Both the position numbers and the translations under genes were made by a program. Below are positions 25,922 through 35,050 of a stretch of DNA of 64,000 nt, piece after piece. The first letter of the stretch is position 1. Every line of letters begins with the position of its first letter. The stretch covers positions 186,001 through 250,000 of the forward strand of contig JAUHYD010000003.1 of the NCBI GenBank assembly GCA_030426665.1, given 5' to 3'. The DNA is from Bacteroidia bacterium. GTDB taxonomy: Bacteria > Bacteroidota > Bacteroidia > Chitinophagales > Chitinophagaceae. Under the pieces are notes generated by a model. The model ran no database searches. It was not told where the DNA came from and was given only the letters and a program-made list of their open reading frames with translations.

Positions 25922-28900
25922 TATTGATTTTTTTCTTTCCAATTCTGGATATGGTAAAAATATTCTATTTTGCAAACCAAAGTATGGTTATACAACATTT
26001 TAAATAATATATTATTTGCGTGGAAGTAATACTGTTTAAGTTGACCGTTTACAAAAAAACCACCATTCGGGTCAGGCTGTATTTTGTCACTTTTGATACT
26101 ACTTGCATTTATCTGTCCACTCTTATCTTCATCAATACGATTTCTAAATATTGGCACATCCACATATTCTAACAATGCCTTCAAATAACCCATGAATGCC
26201 CCGCTAACAAATCCGAAAAGGACACTTTTATCTCCAACAAGACGCTTGTGCCTGCCAACGTTTAAGTAACTTTTTGATGATAATATTTCGGAATAGAGTG
26301 TTGAATCACACTTTCCATTTATCAAAATTTTTGAAAATAATTTGTAACAATTTTCACTATATCTAAATACATCGTCTGTCTGTACAACATTAGGGGTCAG
26401 ACTTTGGGCATATTCCTTTATGTCCTTCATGTTTAAGAACCCTGACAAAAATGAATTCTCATGAAGCAGGCGGCAAATAGCAAATGCGCTCTCATGATGT
26501 AATTCATACAATTCAGGTTTAAATTCTTTCAGTTTTCTATACCACATCTGTTCTCCCATGTTTGCAAATAGGTTCTCATAGTCACAGGTTGTCCCATTAT
26601 CGGCTACAAGAATATAAACCATTGTGATTCTGAAGATAGCCTTCAAAAACATGATGTGGCTTATTTTTCCGTTAGTCGTATATACGTCAGGCTCTTGAAA
26701 AAAATGTATCCAATACCAGTCAGAATATAATCCTATGTCTTTATTAAAATAGAATAAAAAATTACTATAATCAACCAAAACATATTGAATCAGCTCATCA
26801 TCGATAAACTTCAAATATTGGTAAGTTTGAACTAAAACATCTAAATTTTCTGATATTTTCGATTTCTGTATTTCCCCTAGTAGTTCTTGCTGAAGATGAA
26901 GGGAGCCTCGTTGTGGATATTCTTTGAATAGGTAATACAACATACCAAAATCAAGTTCAATTTTCTGTTTACTATCCAAAGTATGTGTTTGGTAATAGTC
27001 CTTTTTTATTTTCACTATTTCTTCACTTTTCCATGCTAGAAGGTAATCACATACGTCTTCGGCTCTTTCTATTACAGTATGCCTTGTTTTTTCAAAGAAC
27101 ATATTAAACGATTCTTTAAAAATAGTTACCAAAAATGTTGCTGGCTCTGTAATATGAAAATAGTTTAACTGGAGACTATACTCATAAGATTTTATACCTG
27201 ACGTGTTTGACAAGTATGCCACACTGGGGGAATGAAATACCGGTTTCCATTTAAGATATGCAAAATCGCTTTCATAGAATCCAAGTGTACTGCGGAATAG
27301 CCCAAATACAAAATTTGCTACCGTTGAGTTTTGCTGAATACCACCATTAAAATCTAGATTGAACTCCGACAAATCCATCGTCCTTAGGCTATGTTGCATT
27401 ATGTTGAAATGAACACGTTCGAACAAACGAGCAAAGCCATTTATTTTATTCATTAAGCGGTGCGCATCTGTTGCTGCATGAAGGGGCTTTTTTTGTTTAT
27501 CTGCTTCATCCTTTAGATAACCAATCATGGCCATAATAAAAGGGTGCACGCCTATAATGTATATATATAGCTGCCTATCTGAAATAATATCGTTATAATT
27601 GCTTAATACTTTTAATACTCTTTGCCGCACTGCCTTCGATACGCGGAGCGAAGTCATATTATGCCATACTTCATCAACCTCATTTGCATTAAATTGCAGT
27701 TTTTCATCTAGTTTTTTGGCTATATTTGTCCGAACAATTGATTCATTTGAACCAGAAAAGATTGTTTTGATATCTACATCTTCTCTTATTTTAGGAGTAG
27801 TGTTAGTACGCCTGATACCATTCCTCACAGTAGCATTGGCGTCCTTTGCTAGTAAATTGTCCCGATAGTAACGAACCATCTTCCCAAGTGTGTTTTCTAC
27901 AGTGACGGCACCATTCGTATGGCTGCCACTTTTATATGAACCTGGTTCAATATCTGCATCATTATACAATACATATCCCATCTCGAAGTCTCCAATTTTA
28001 CCGTCGGGACTATTGGTATGTGCTGTTGGGATTGTAGTTATTCTAGCAAAAGCGTCAACGTTTCCATTATGTTTAGTAATACTGTTGGCAACCCATGCAT
28101 TAAAGGTTTCATTGCTCTTTTCATCTAACTTATCGTAATCTATACCAAAATACGTATTACTCGCTGAAAACACATTAGTATTCTGATAATTTTTTTTGTC
28201 TTCGTCCTCAAGCCAATTATAGTATAGAGATTTTTTCACAATATTTTCATCGTCCGAAATTGACTTATCTTTTTCAATGCTTTCTTTGTTCGGGTTTAAT
28301 ATGTCTTCAATATCTTCAATTGATATAGATTCTCGTATTCGATATAAAATATTGCCCAAGATACTAAGACAGTCTCCCAGAATCAATACAGTTATCTCAT
28401 GCCACGATGTTGTATCAAGTATTAAGTATCTTACTTTCTTATCAACATGTAAGTCTGGTGTTGCATTATAATGGTTTATCCTCCTAGCTATGCCTTTTTT
28501 TATCGCTTCTATTATTTCTACTCCAGACCCGATTAGCAAACTGTTTTTTATTTTAAAAGAGGTAATGGTGCAAAAAGATGGAGTACTTAAAGTGGAAGTA
28601 CTTTCTGATTCCTTTTTGGGGAAAAGGTCATCATATCCATACTTGTAAGTAGTATCTTTTGCGGATAATGTACAGTTATAAATATGGTAATTAAAGGATC
28701 TAACCTTTTTATCTTCTGCATCATTTATGTCCTGTTCGCCAAAAGAAATATTCGGATTAAACTTTTGGTATCCAAAAACAAAGTCATCCACTTTAGCAAT
28801 TACAGCAAGGTCATAGCAGCCCAGTAATGCATAAAACGTTGGCCTAAATAGGTTTGAATTCTCATCTATATACTTTTCTCTAAACCGATTTAGAACTTTT

Positions 28901-29001
28901 ATATAATCTTCAAATGTTGTATTTATTTTCTCCTTTGTTGCTTTTTCTTTTCCTAAAGGTGCATTTACTAAACCAATGAAAGCACCGTGTTTATCAATCA
29001 T
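25921..29001 (-). CDS. Unrecognised 1026-aa protein, island gene 1
   Basis: 1026 aa, no signal peptide and no obvious TM helix. The N-terminal 260 residues contain two similar hydrophobic strand-turn segments (FYALLGCYDLAVIAKVDDF and RYLILDTTSWHEITVLILG). These resemble ligand-sensing ferredoxin-like folds; that is inference. A low-complexity acidic linker follows, and then a long helical region (about 480-1000) with no P-loop, nuclease or protease motif that I can see. The stop overlaps the metallophosphoesterase start (TAATG). Codon use is strongly AT-rich, unlike the panD and NHL genes on either side, suggesting recent transfer. No family assigned. Confidence 0.8.
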   Translation of the reverse strand: MIDKHGAFIGLVNAPLGKEKATKEKINTTFEDYIKVLNRFREKYIDENSNLFRPTFYALLGCYDLAVIAKVDDFVFGYQKFNPNISFGEQDINDAEDKKVRSFNYHIYNCTLSAKDTTYKYGYDDLFPKKESESTSTLSTPSFCTITSFKIKNSLLIGSGVEIIEAIKKGIARRINHYNATPDLHVDKKVRYLILDTTSWHEITVLILGDCLSILGNILYRIRESISIEDIEDILNPNKESIEKDKSISDDENIVKKSLYYNWLEDEDKKNYQNTNVFSASNTYFGIDYDKLDEKSNETFNAWVANSITKHNGNVDAFARITTIPTAHTNSPDGKIGDFEMGYVLYNDADIEPGSYKSGSHTNGAVTVENTLGKMVRYYRDNLLAKDANATVRNGIRRTNTTPKIREDVDIKTIFSGSNESIVRTNIAKKLDEKLQFNANEVDEVWHNMTSLRVSKAVRQRVLKVLSNYNDIISDRQLYIYIIGVHPFIMAMIGYLKDEADKQKKPLHAATDAHRLMNKINGFARLFERVHFNIMQHSLRTMDLSEFNLDFNGGIQQNSTVANFVFGLFRSTLGFYESDFAYLKWKPVFHSPSVAYLSNTSGIKSYEYSLQLNYFHITEPATFLVTIFKESFNMFFEKTRHTVIERAEDVCDYLLAWKSEEIVKIKKDYYQTHTLDSKQKIELDFGMLYYLFKEYPQRGSLHLQQELLGEIQKSKISENLDVLVQTYQYLKFIDDELIQYVLVDYSNFLFYFNKDIGLYSDWYWIHFFQEPDVYTTNGKISHIMFLKAIFRITMVYILVADNGTTCDYENLFANMGEQMWYRKLKEFKPELYELHHESAFAICRLLHENSFLSGFLNMKDIKEYAQSLTPNVVQTDDVFRYSENCYKLFSKILINGKCDSTLYSEILSSKSYLNVGRHKRLVGDKSVLFGFVSGAFMGYLKALLEYVDVPIFRNRIDEDKSGQINASSIKSDKIQPDPNGGFFVNGQLKQYYFHANNILFKMLYNHTLVCKIEYFYHIQNWKEKNQ

Positions 29002-29172
29002 TTGTTAAATATTTTTAGCAAGTATAAATATTTTTTGTTTTAAAACACAGCTTTCAGAGTATAATTTAAGAAAATAGGCTATAGACTATTTTAGTTTCCT
29101 CTGAACTCAATTTAACTATACAGGTCGCCACCGCTGTATTTTATTTAACTATTCGCTATACACGTAGCAAGC

Positions 29173-29201
29173 TTGTTGCAAATGGTTTTTGCCTACCTTT
29201 G
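29173..29201 (+). promoter_or_regulatory. panD promoter, nearly leaderless
   Basis: TTG at 29173-29175 and TACCTTTG at 29194-29201, 18 nt apart. The panD ATG is at 29209, only 7 nt after the -7 box, so the transcript may start at or within a few bases of the start codon. Confidence 0.65.
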
Positions 29202-29208
29202 CGCCGCA

Positions 29209-29553
29209 ATGCGGATAGAAGTATTAAAATCTAAAATACATAGGGTAAAAATATCTGAGGCTAACCTGAACTATATAGGCAGCATCACTATAGATGAAGA
29301 CCTGATGGATGCAGCTAACCTGATAGAGCACGAGAAAGTGCAGGTACTATGTATAGAAAACGGTGAGCGATTAGAAACATATATCATTAAGGGCATACGT
29401 GGCTCTAAAATGGTGTGTATGAATGGCCCTGCCGCCCGAAAAATAACGGCAGGTGACACCGTTATTATTATATCGTATGCGACTATGGAGTTTGAGGATG
29501 CAAAAACACATAAACCTACCGTGATATTCCCGAAGGAGGGCAATAGTCTTTAA
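29209..29553 (+). CDS. panD: Aspartate 1-decarboxylase
   Basis: 114 aa. The self-cleavage site Gly24-Ser25 is present (NYIGSITID), producing the pyruvoyl cofactor. Other conserved parts are the [22 protein letters not shown] start and [19 protein letters not shown]. The enzyme makes beta-alanine from aspartate for pantothenate and CoA synthesis in the cytoplasm. The ATG at 29209 is used because upstream in-frame codons would run into the promoter. It begins a three-gene group with the flippase-like gene and rfaE2. Confidence 0.97.
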   Translation: MRIEVLKSKIHRVKISEANLNYIGSITIDEDLMDAANLIEHEKVQVLCIENGERLETYIIKGIRGSKMVCMNGPAARKITAGDTVIIISYATMEFEDAKTHKPTVIFPKEGNSL

Positions 29554-29626
29554 TTACCTGCTAACCGGTTTTCTTAATAAATATTTAGTATTTTTCGTAC
29601 ACGTTCTTTAGTATCTTTAATAGCTC

Positions 29627-30634
29627 ATGAAGAAAACCATCCTGACCATACTACAATACATGCTGTTTCTGGGGTTGGGCATCTGGATTATCTATCACAT
29701 GCTGCACCAGCTTACCGACAAGCAGGTTACAGAGCTGGGTAATGCAATAAGCAATGCTAATGTATGGTTCCTGATACCGGTGTTTATTATCGGTTTTCTT
29801 TCTCACTTTTTCCGGGCCATTCGCTGGCGGTATCTACTGGAGACAGTAGACCTGAAACCGTCCGTTGTAAACACGACTTTTGCAGTGCTTATAGGGTATA
29901 TTGCCAATCTGGCGTTGCCTCGTGCTGGAGAGGTTGCCAAGTGTACGGTGCTCGCCAAGTACGAAAAAATGCCGGCACATAAGATGATTGGTACTATTGT
30001 AGCAGAGCGTGCCTTTGATATGGTGAGCCTTGTGGTGATAGCTTTGCTGGCATTCGTATTGCAGGCTCAGTTTCTGGGCAGCTACGTTGCTTCGGCTACC
30101 GGTGCGATTAACGATAAATTTCAGAACAGCAAAATGATATTGCTGATAGTATTGGCGGTGGGAGCACTGGCAATACCGCTTGGTATAATGCTGTACAAAA
30201 AGAATAAGGAAACCAAGGTGGGGAAGTTTGTGAAAGAGCTAGGCAGGGGCATTTTTTCGATAATATACATGAAGAAACGCTGGCCTTTTCTTGCGTATTC
30301 TGCACTCATATGGCTGTGTTACCTGCTGCAACTTTACATTGGGTTCTGGTGCCTTGCCGAGACAGCGGAGTTGTCATTATCTACTGCGCTGGTAGTTCTG
30401 GTATATGGCAGCTTAGGCATGATAGTAACACCAGGAGGCATTGGTCTGTACACATTGCTTGTGGCACAAATGCTGGTTGCGTACGGCGTCAGCGAGGTAC
30501 CTGCACAGGCGTTCGGATGGATAGCCTGGGTAGCACAGACAGCTGTTATCATCATTTTGGGTCTTATTTCTCTGTTATCTATTCAAACATATAACCGCAA
30601 AAGAAATGGACAAACTTCAATGGATAAAGCATAA
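29627..30634 (+). CDS. Flippase-like membrane protein (LPG synthase TM / UPF0104 family)
   Basis: 335 aa with about eight TM helices and no soluble synthase domain. The region SHFFRAIRWRYLLETVDLKP and ANLALPRAGEVAKCTVLAKYEKMPAHKMIGTIVAERAFDM (pieces) matches the family that includes the membrane half of MprF and AglD. Members without a catalytic domain are thought to flip lipids or serve cell-envelope assembly. It lies 73 bp after panD and overlaps rfaE2 by 29 bp, a conserved neighbourhood in Bacteroidota. Confidence 0.85.
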   Translation: MKKTILTILQYMLFLGLGIWIIYHMLHQLTDKQVTELGNAISNANVWFLIPVFIIGFLSHFFRAIRWRYLLETVDLKPSVVNTTFAVLIGYIANLALPRAGEVAKCTVLAKYEKMPAHKMIGTIVAERAFDMVSLVVIALLAFVLQAQFLGSYVASATGAINDKFQNSKMILLIVLAVGALAIPLGIMLYKKNKETKVGKFVKELGRGIFSIIYMKKRWPFLAYSALIWLCYLLQLYIGFWCLAETAELSLSTALVVLVYGSLGMIVTPGGIGLYTLLVAQMLVAYGVSEVPAQAFGWIAWVAQTAVIIILGLISLLSIQTYNRKRNGQTSMDKA

Positions 30635-31097
30635 AGTATATGACCGTGAAGCACTCATAAAAGAGTGCAATGGCTGGAGGGTAAGAAATGAAAAGATAGT
30701 TTTTACCAACGGTTGCTTCGACATTCTCCATCACGGGCACCTCGATTTACTGGCCAAAGCAGCCAGCCTTGGCACGAAACTGATAGTCGGAATTAATACC
30801 GACAGTTCGGTAAAGAGACTCAAAGGAGATGCAAGACCAGTTACTCATGAGCAAGACAGGCTGTTTCAGATGGCATCTTTGCTTTGTACCAGTGCTATTT
30901 GTTTGTTTGATGAAGACACCCCGGAAGCGCTGATAAACCTTATAAAACCTGACGTGCTGGTTAAGGGTGGCGATTACACCATTGACACTATAGTAGGAGC
31001 AGACTTTGTGCAAAGCTATGGTGGCGAAGTAAGCATCATTCCGTTTGTAGAGGGCTACTCCACCACGTCCCTAATCAGCCGGATTCAGAAATTGTAG
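30606..31097 (+). CDS. rfaE2: D-glycero-beta-D-manno-heptose 1-phosphate adenylyltransferase
   Basis: 163 aa, the stand-alone nucleotidyltransferase half of HldE. The HxGH motif is H42-H-G-H45 in FDILHHGHLDLL. Other conserved residues are GINTDSSVKRLKG and LVKGGDYTIDTIVGADFV. It makes ADP-heptose for the LPS core in the cytoplasm. The start lies inside the last 29 bp of the upstream membrane-protein gene, so translation is probably coupled. Confidence 0.93.
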   Translation: MDKLQWIKHKVYDREALIKECNGWRVRNEKIVFTNGCFDILHHGHLDLLAKAASLGTKLIVGINTDSSVKRLKGDARPVTHEQDRLFQMASLLCTSAICLFDEDTPEALINLIKPDVLVKGGDYTIDTIVGADFVQSYGGEVSIIPFVEGYSTTSLISRIQKL

Positions 31098-31116
31098 GAG
31101 CGGAGGTTTCGAGTCA

Positions 31117-31142
31117 CTATTGCGATGCGACGGTCGCAATAG
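31117..31142. repeat. Perfect 9-bp hairpin after rfaE2
   Basis: CTATTGCGA (31117-31125) pairs with TCGCAATAG (31134-31142) around an 8-nt loop. No T run follows on either strand, so it is not a classic terminator. Confidence 0.55.
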
Positions 31143-31157
31143 AAATTAATCTCAAGT

Positions 31158-31211
31158 AAACGAGAATATAGACCAACCCGTTAAAGTTTACGACGTGACG
31201 ACAAGCATTAT
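31158..31211. repeat. Dispersed repeat, copy 2
   Basis: AAACGAGAATATAGACCAA (31158-31176) matches 14530-14548 at 17 of 19 positions, and the downstream part is loosely similar. Both copies are in non-coding DNA. Confidence 0.5.
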
Positions 31212-31305
31212 GTAGCTACCTGATTAATATTGGTTTCTTATTCCTGTGTTTTTCTTTACTTTGCGCTCCACAATTACCTGATACTTTTTTAGTTATACCA
31301 ACACT

Positions 31306-31812
31306 ATGGAACGAACATTGGTAATGATACGGCACGCAAAATCGAGTTGGGCAAACCCCTTGCAAAGCGATTTTGAGCGACCGTTGAATGAGAGAGGACA
31401 GCACGACGCCCCTATTATGGGTAAGAGGCTGAAGGATAATGGGCTGAAGCCGGATTTAATAATTTCAAGCACTGCCAAGCGTACCAGACAAACAGCCAAA
31501 CATATAGCCGAAGCAACGGGCTACGATTTTAAAGACATCAAATGGGAAGAAAAACTGTATCATTGTATACCTTCGGTTTTTGATGAACTGTTGTATGAAA
31601 TCAATGACGCTGTAAAAACAGTTTTTATTATTGCTCACAACCCGGGAATAACCGAATTTGTGAACAATCTTTCATCGGCATTCAATACCGGCAATATGCC
31701 AACTTGTTGTATCGCCGGCACACATTTTGAAGCTGAAGGATGGAGTGGATTTTCGATGGCAAAACAAAACATATTTTTATTTGACTACCCCAAAAATGAA
31801 CATGACTCCTAA
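31306..31812 (+). CDS. SixA-like histidine phosphatase
   Basis: 168 aa. The phosphohistidine motif is H10 in VMIRHAKSSWANP, typical of the SixA branch; H111 in IIAHNPGI is the second catalytic His. Other conserved parts are FERPLNERGQHDA and SSTAKRTRQTA. E. coli SixA dephosphorylates histidine on phosphotransfer proteins, but the true substrate in Bacteroidota is unknown. It overlaps the following kinase-RapZ gene by 11-17 bp, so the two are probably co-translated. A TACTTTG element at 31257-31263 may be the promoter. Confidence 0.88.
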   Translation: MERTLVMIRHAKSSWANPLQSDFERPLNERGQHDAPIMGKRLKDNGLKPDLIISSTAKRTRQTAKHIAEATGYDFKDIKWEEKLYHCIPSVFDELLYEINDAVKTVFIIAHNPGITEFVNNLSSAFNTGNMPTCCIAGTHFEAEGWSGFSMAKQNIFLFDYPKNEHDS

Positions 31813-33265
31813 CAAAAATGCCGTGCAGGTGACCTCTGTACTGGAAGAGCTTTTTGAAGAACACTTTGAAAAAAAACCTTCATCTATCGAAGCCCTGGCA
31901 GTGTCAGGCTCAGATAGAAGATACTATCGCCTGACAGCTGACGACATTACGGCTATCGGCACATACAACACCAATATCGCCGAAAACAACACTTACTTTT
32001 ATTTTACGGAGCTGTTTCGGAAGCATAAAATAAATGTACCTGAGGTCTACAATATCAATAAAGACCGCAGGGCATATCTACAGCAAGACCTGGGAAAACA
32101 ATCTCTGTTTGACCTTATTACTACTGAAGGCTATACGGAGCCTGTACGGGCGCTTTATCACAAAGCATTGGCGCAACTGGCCAAAGTGCAGTGGGTTGCC
32201 GGCAGAGAAGCAGACTACAAACAATGCTTTGCCTCTAAGCAATTTGATGAGAAGGCTATTATGTCTGACCTTCTGTATTTCAAATATTACTTTGCCGACC
32301 TACAGGGAATCACCTATGACCGCTCGCTACTAATCAGCGAAATGGAGCTATTGAGTAAAGACCTGGGGCGCGTGCAGCCACAAACACTTATGTACCGTGA
32401 CTTCCAGAGCCGGAATATAATGGTACACGAGGGCAAAATATACTTTATTGATTTTCAGGGCTGTATGCAGGGGCCGCCACAATACGATCTGGCATCTCTA
32501 CTGTGGCAGGCAAGAGCACAGCTGCCGGATAACTGGAAAGAAGATCTGCTGAATGGCTATATCAGCAGCCTATCGGAGCTCAATGTCCCTCGCATGGATG
32601 AGATTCACTTCCGCAGAGGCTATGTACAGTTTGTATTAGTACGGCTGCTACAGGTATTAGGGTCTTATGGCTTCAGGGGATTGTTGCAGCACAAGGCACA
32701 CTTCATTACAAGTATCGGGCCCGCACTTAAGAACCTGAGTTCATTTTTATCGAACCACCCGCAGACTCCTGCCTACCCGGAATTGCGCTCGCTATTAGAC
32801 AAAGTGTCGTCGAAAGACATGCAGGAGCGGTACGCAACTACGGAGCCGGATGCAGCCAATAAGTTAGAAATTCAGATTTGCAGTTTCTCTTACAAAGCAG
32901 GTATACCTAAGACTGCCAGCCCTCATGGCGGCGGTTTCGTTTTTGACTGCAGGGGCATACTTAACCCCGGCAGATATGACGACTACAAATACCTAACGGG
33001 AAATGACGAGATGGTCTGCCAGTTTCTGGAGCGCGAAACCCGTATGCCTGATTTTATGAACCATGTGTATGCCCTAATATCTATTAACGTAGAGAATTAT
33101 ATCGCACGAGGGTTTGAGCAACTGATTATCTGTTTCGGTTGTACCGGAGGACAGCACCGCTCTGTATATGCGGCTAACCAATTAGCTATGCACCTGAAAG
33201 CACGATATGGTATAGATGTGGCGGTAACCCACCTGAATGAGAAGAAATGGTTGCGGGAGGGATAA
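31802..33265 (+). CDS. APH-type sugar kinase fused to a RapZ C-terminal domain
   Basis: 487 aa from MTPNKN (an ATG at 31796 would add two). Residues about 25-330 are an aminoglycoside-phosphotransferase-like kinase with the catalytic loop YRDFQSRNIM (D200, N205) and the metal-binding D217 in FIDFQG; this loop is close to AmgK amino-sugar kinases. Residues about 365-487 are a RapZ C-terminal domain with the phosphate-binding FGCTGGQHRSVY near 445. RapZ's C-terminal domain senses glucosamine-6-phosphate in E. coli. Both halves point to amino-sugar metabolism for the cell wall. The RapZ nucleotide-binding N-terminus is absent. Confidence 0.88.
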   Translation: MTPNKNAVQVTSVLEELFEEHFEKKPSSIEALAVSGSDRRYYRLTADDITAIGTYNTNIAENNTYFYFTELFRKHKINVPEVYNINKDRRAYLQQDLGKQSLFDLITTEGYTEPVRALYHKALAQLAKVQWVAGREADYKQCFASKQFDEKAIMSDLLYFKYYFADLQGITYDRSLLISEMELLSKDLGRVQPQTLMYRDFQSRNIMVHEGKIYFIDFQGCMQGPPQYDLASLLWQARAQLPDNWKEDLLNGYISSLSELNVPRMDEIHFRRGYVQFVLVRLLQVLGSYGFRGLLQHKAHFITSIGPALKNLSSFLSNHPQTPAYPELRSLLDKVSSKDMQERYATTEPDAANKLEIQICSFSYKAGIPKTASPHGGGFVFDCRGILNPGRYDDYKYLTGNDEMVCQFLERETRMPDFMNHVYALISINVENYIARGFEQLIICFGCTGGQHRSVYAANQLAMHLKARYGIDVAVTHLNEKKWLREG

Positions 33266-33299
33266 GAACCTAACCGCTTTTCAAAACACTTAACACCGG

Positions 33300-33331
33300 C
33301 AGCTGCATTTATCAATGTAGCTGTTTTGTTT
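33300..33331 (+). terminator. Terminator after the kinase-RapZ gene
   Basis: CAGCTGCATT pairs with AATGTAGCTG (one G-T pair) around TATC, followed by a T-rich stretch. Confidence 0.7.
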
Positions 33332-33443
33332 ATATCCCTCAAAGATTTCAGAAAGATATTTACAAATCGCCCTTCAAAAGATTCGCATATATTTATGTTG
33401 AATATCCTACTTTTACTCCGCCTTATATAGAAAAATAAACAAC

Positions 33444-34793
33444 ATGCTAAAATTCTTGCTCCTTGCCATAACCACCATAATTCTGTTTCCCGGGTATGCC
33501 ATAGCACAAGACCTCCACCGACATAGCCTTCCCTCAATACCACATTTCAGACGTATGACTACCAACGTCAATTATCAAGGACTAATGTTTGTCGAAGAGA
33601 ATGCGAAAAAAACAACTGCGGCTGATGTTCGGCTAAAGTCGCAGGGAGTTTTAGGATACGATGGGTCATCCTTTTTACAGACTGATTCTGTCAATTACTC
33701 TTACTCCGGAACTATGGGTGGCTATTTTGACACATGGGAAGATAGCTGGAAGTGGAAGTATGACGAAATTAAGTTTTTTATATATAACGGTACCGGTTAC
33801 GACCCCGCCCATGAAAAAATAACACAAACATTCGATGCATCTGACAAAGTAACTTCAATGTCTTTACAAGATTGGAACACAACATCAAGTAGTTGGGATA
33901 ACGTTTATCATAATTTCTTCAGCTACGATGCGTCGGGCAGGGTGGCATCGGAAATTAGTCAGACGTGGAACACTTCGACTGCTGCATGGGAAAACACTAT
34001 CAAGGCCACCTATACCTATACAACTTCGGGCAAAGTGGCAACGTATCTGTGGGAAGGTTGGAATTCACCAACCGCTGCATGGGTAAACCGTCATATCTAT
34101 ACTAACACCTATGATGCATCCGATAACGTTATAAGCTCATTATACGAATTATGGGCTGGCGCTACTCCGTCTTGGGAAAACTCCCACCGCTATACATACA
34201 CCTACAATGCCTCGGGCAACCGTCTGACTGAATTAGATGAAAGTTGGGATGCATCTGTTCCGGGATGGGTTAATTATTCTAGAAAAGATTTCAGCGACTT
34301 TGTCGGATATCATCAGCCCAAAAAGATAATATATATGGATTGGAATAGCAGTACATCTACCTATGACAACAGCTCGAAGGAAGAGTACACTTACAATTCC
34401 TATGATAAGCCGGACTATTACGAGGAACAAGACTGGAACAGCACAACAAGTAGCTGGGAAGCAACCACATCGAACAGGGCCATCCGGTTCCACTATGAAC
34501 CAGTAACCGCAACAGGCTTTTCAGACATAAAATCAATCGAAACAAGTGCCTTGTCTGTCTTTCCTGTACCGGCATCGAATAATACTACCATTTCTGTTCA
34601 TTGGGATGTGGCTCAGCCATTCAGTATGTCCATTACAGATATGCAGGGAAGGGCTTTAGTATCCTGGAACATGCCAGCTATGAGGGATTATACTGAAAAC
34701 ATCTCTTTGGACGACTTATCGGCAGGTAGCTACATAGTAACACTGCATGGCAAAAGCGGAACAGTAAGCAAACAGCTATCTGTGGTTAAATAG
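33444..34793 (+). CDS. T9SS-secreted protein with W-rich tandem repeats
   Basis: 449 aa with a signal peptide (MLKFLLLAITTIILFPGYAIA). From about residue 130 to 350 there are repeats of about 36-38 aa with the pattern WN-x(3-6)-W-x-N...Y-x-YDASG/Y-x-YNASG, resembling YD/RHS-like strands. The C-terminus is a T9SS type A sorting domain (LSVFPVPASNNTTISV, MSITDMQGRALVSW, LSAGSYIVTLHGKSG). It is predicted to be an exported surface or extracellular protein; the repeats suggest a beta-rich binding or structural role. No enzyme motif. Alone between two terminated units. Confidence 0.82.
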   Translation: MLKFLLLAITTIILFPGYAIAQDLHRHSLPSIPHFRRMTTNVNYQGLMFVEENAKKTTAADVRLKSQGVLGYDGSSFLQTDSVNYSYSGTMGGYFDTWEDSWKWKYDEIKFFIYNGTGYDPAHEKITQTFDASDKVTSMSLQDWNTTSSSWDNVYHNFFSYDASGRVASEISQTWNTSTAAWENTIKATYTYTTSGKVATYLWEGWNSPTAAWVNRHIYTNTYDASDNVISSLYELWAGATPSWENSHRYTYTYNASGNRLTELDESWDASVPGWVNYSRKDFSDFVGYHQPKKIIYMDWNSSTSTYDNSSKEEYTYNSYDKPDYYEEQDWNSTTSSWEATTSNRAIRFHYEPVTATGFSDIKSIETSALSVFPVPASNNTTISVHWDVAQPFSMSITDMQGRALVSWNMPAMRDYTENISLDDLSAGSYIVTLHGKSGTVSKQLSVVK

Positions 34794-35025
34794 GTAGATT
34801 AGATACATTGCCATACTGCTTCCTTTATCTACCCCTTTTTGTGATTAATAAGGAGGTGATTGGTGTTGGGTTATTGAAATGCTTCCCGGAAACACACCTT
34901 TTGAGTAGTGTAAAAATCTGATTGTATAAATTTTTGTTTGTGAAAAGAAACAATTACAACCCACCATATCACCAATATCACTATCAGTATCATTGGAAAC
35001 AATTCGGTATACGATAATATTTCAG

Positions 35026-35033
35026 TAATTTTG
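35026..35033 (+). promoter_or_regulatory. -7 box for the nfu gene
   Basis: TAATTTTG fits TAnnTTTG, 17 bp before the ATG at 35051; this is why the GTG at 35033 is rejected as the start. Confidence 0.55.
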
Positions 35034-35050
35034 TGACAAATAATATTGAC

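Noticed and set aside
25922-25975. Upstream start for the metallophosphoesterase
   Set aside because: It would add 18 residues overlapping the upstream gene; the TAATG overlap at 25921 is the usual coupled start.
31081-31305. Possible tRNA-like element after rfaE2 (GGTTTCGAGTC)
   Set aside because: No acceptor, anticodon or D-arm structure can be folded around it.
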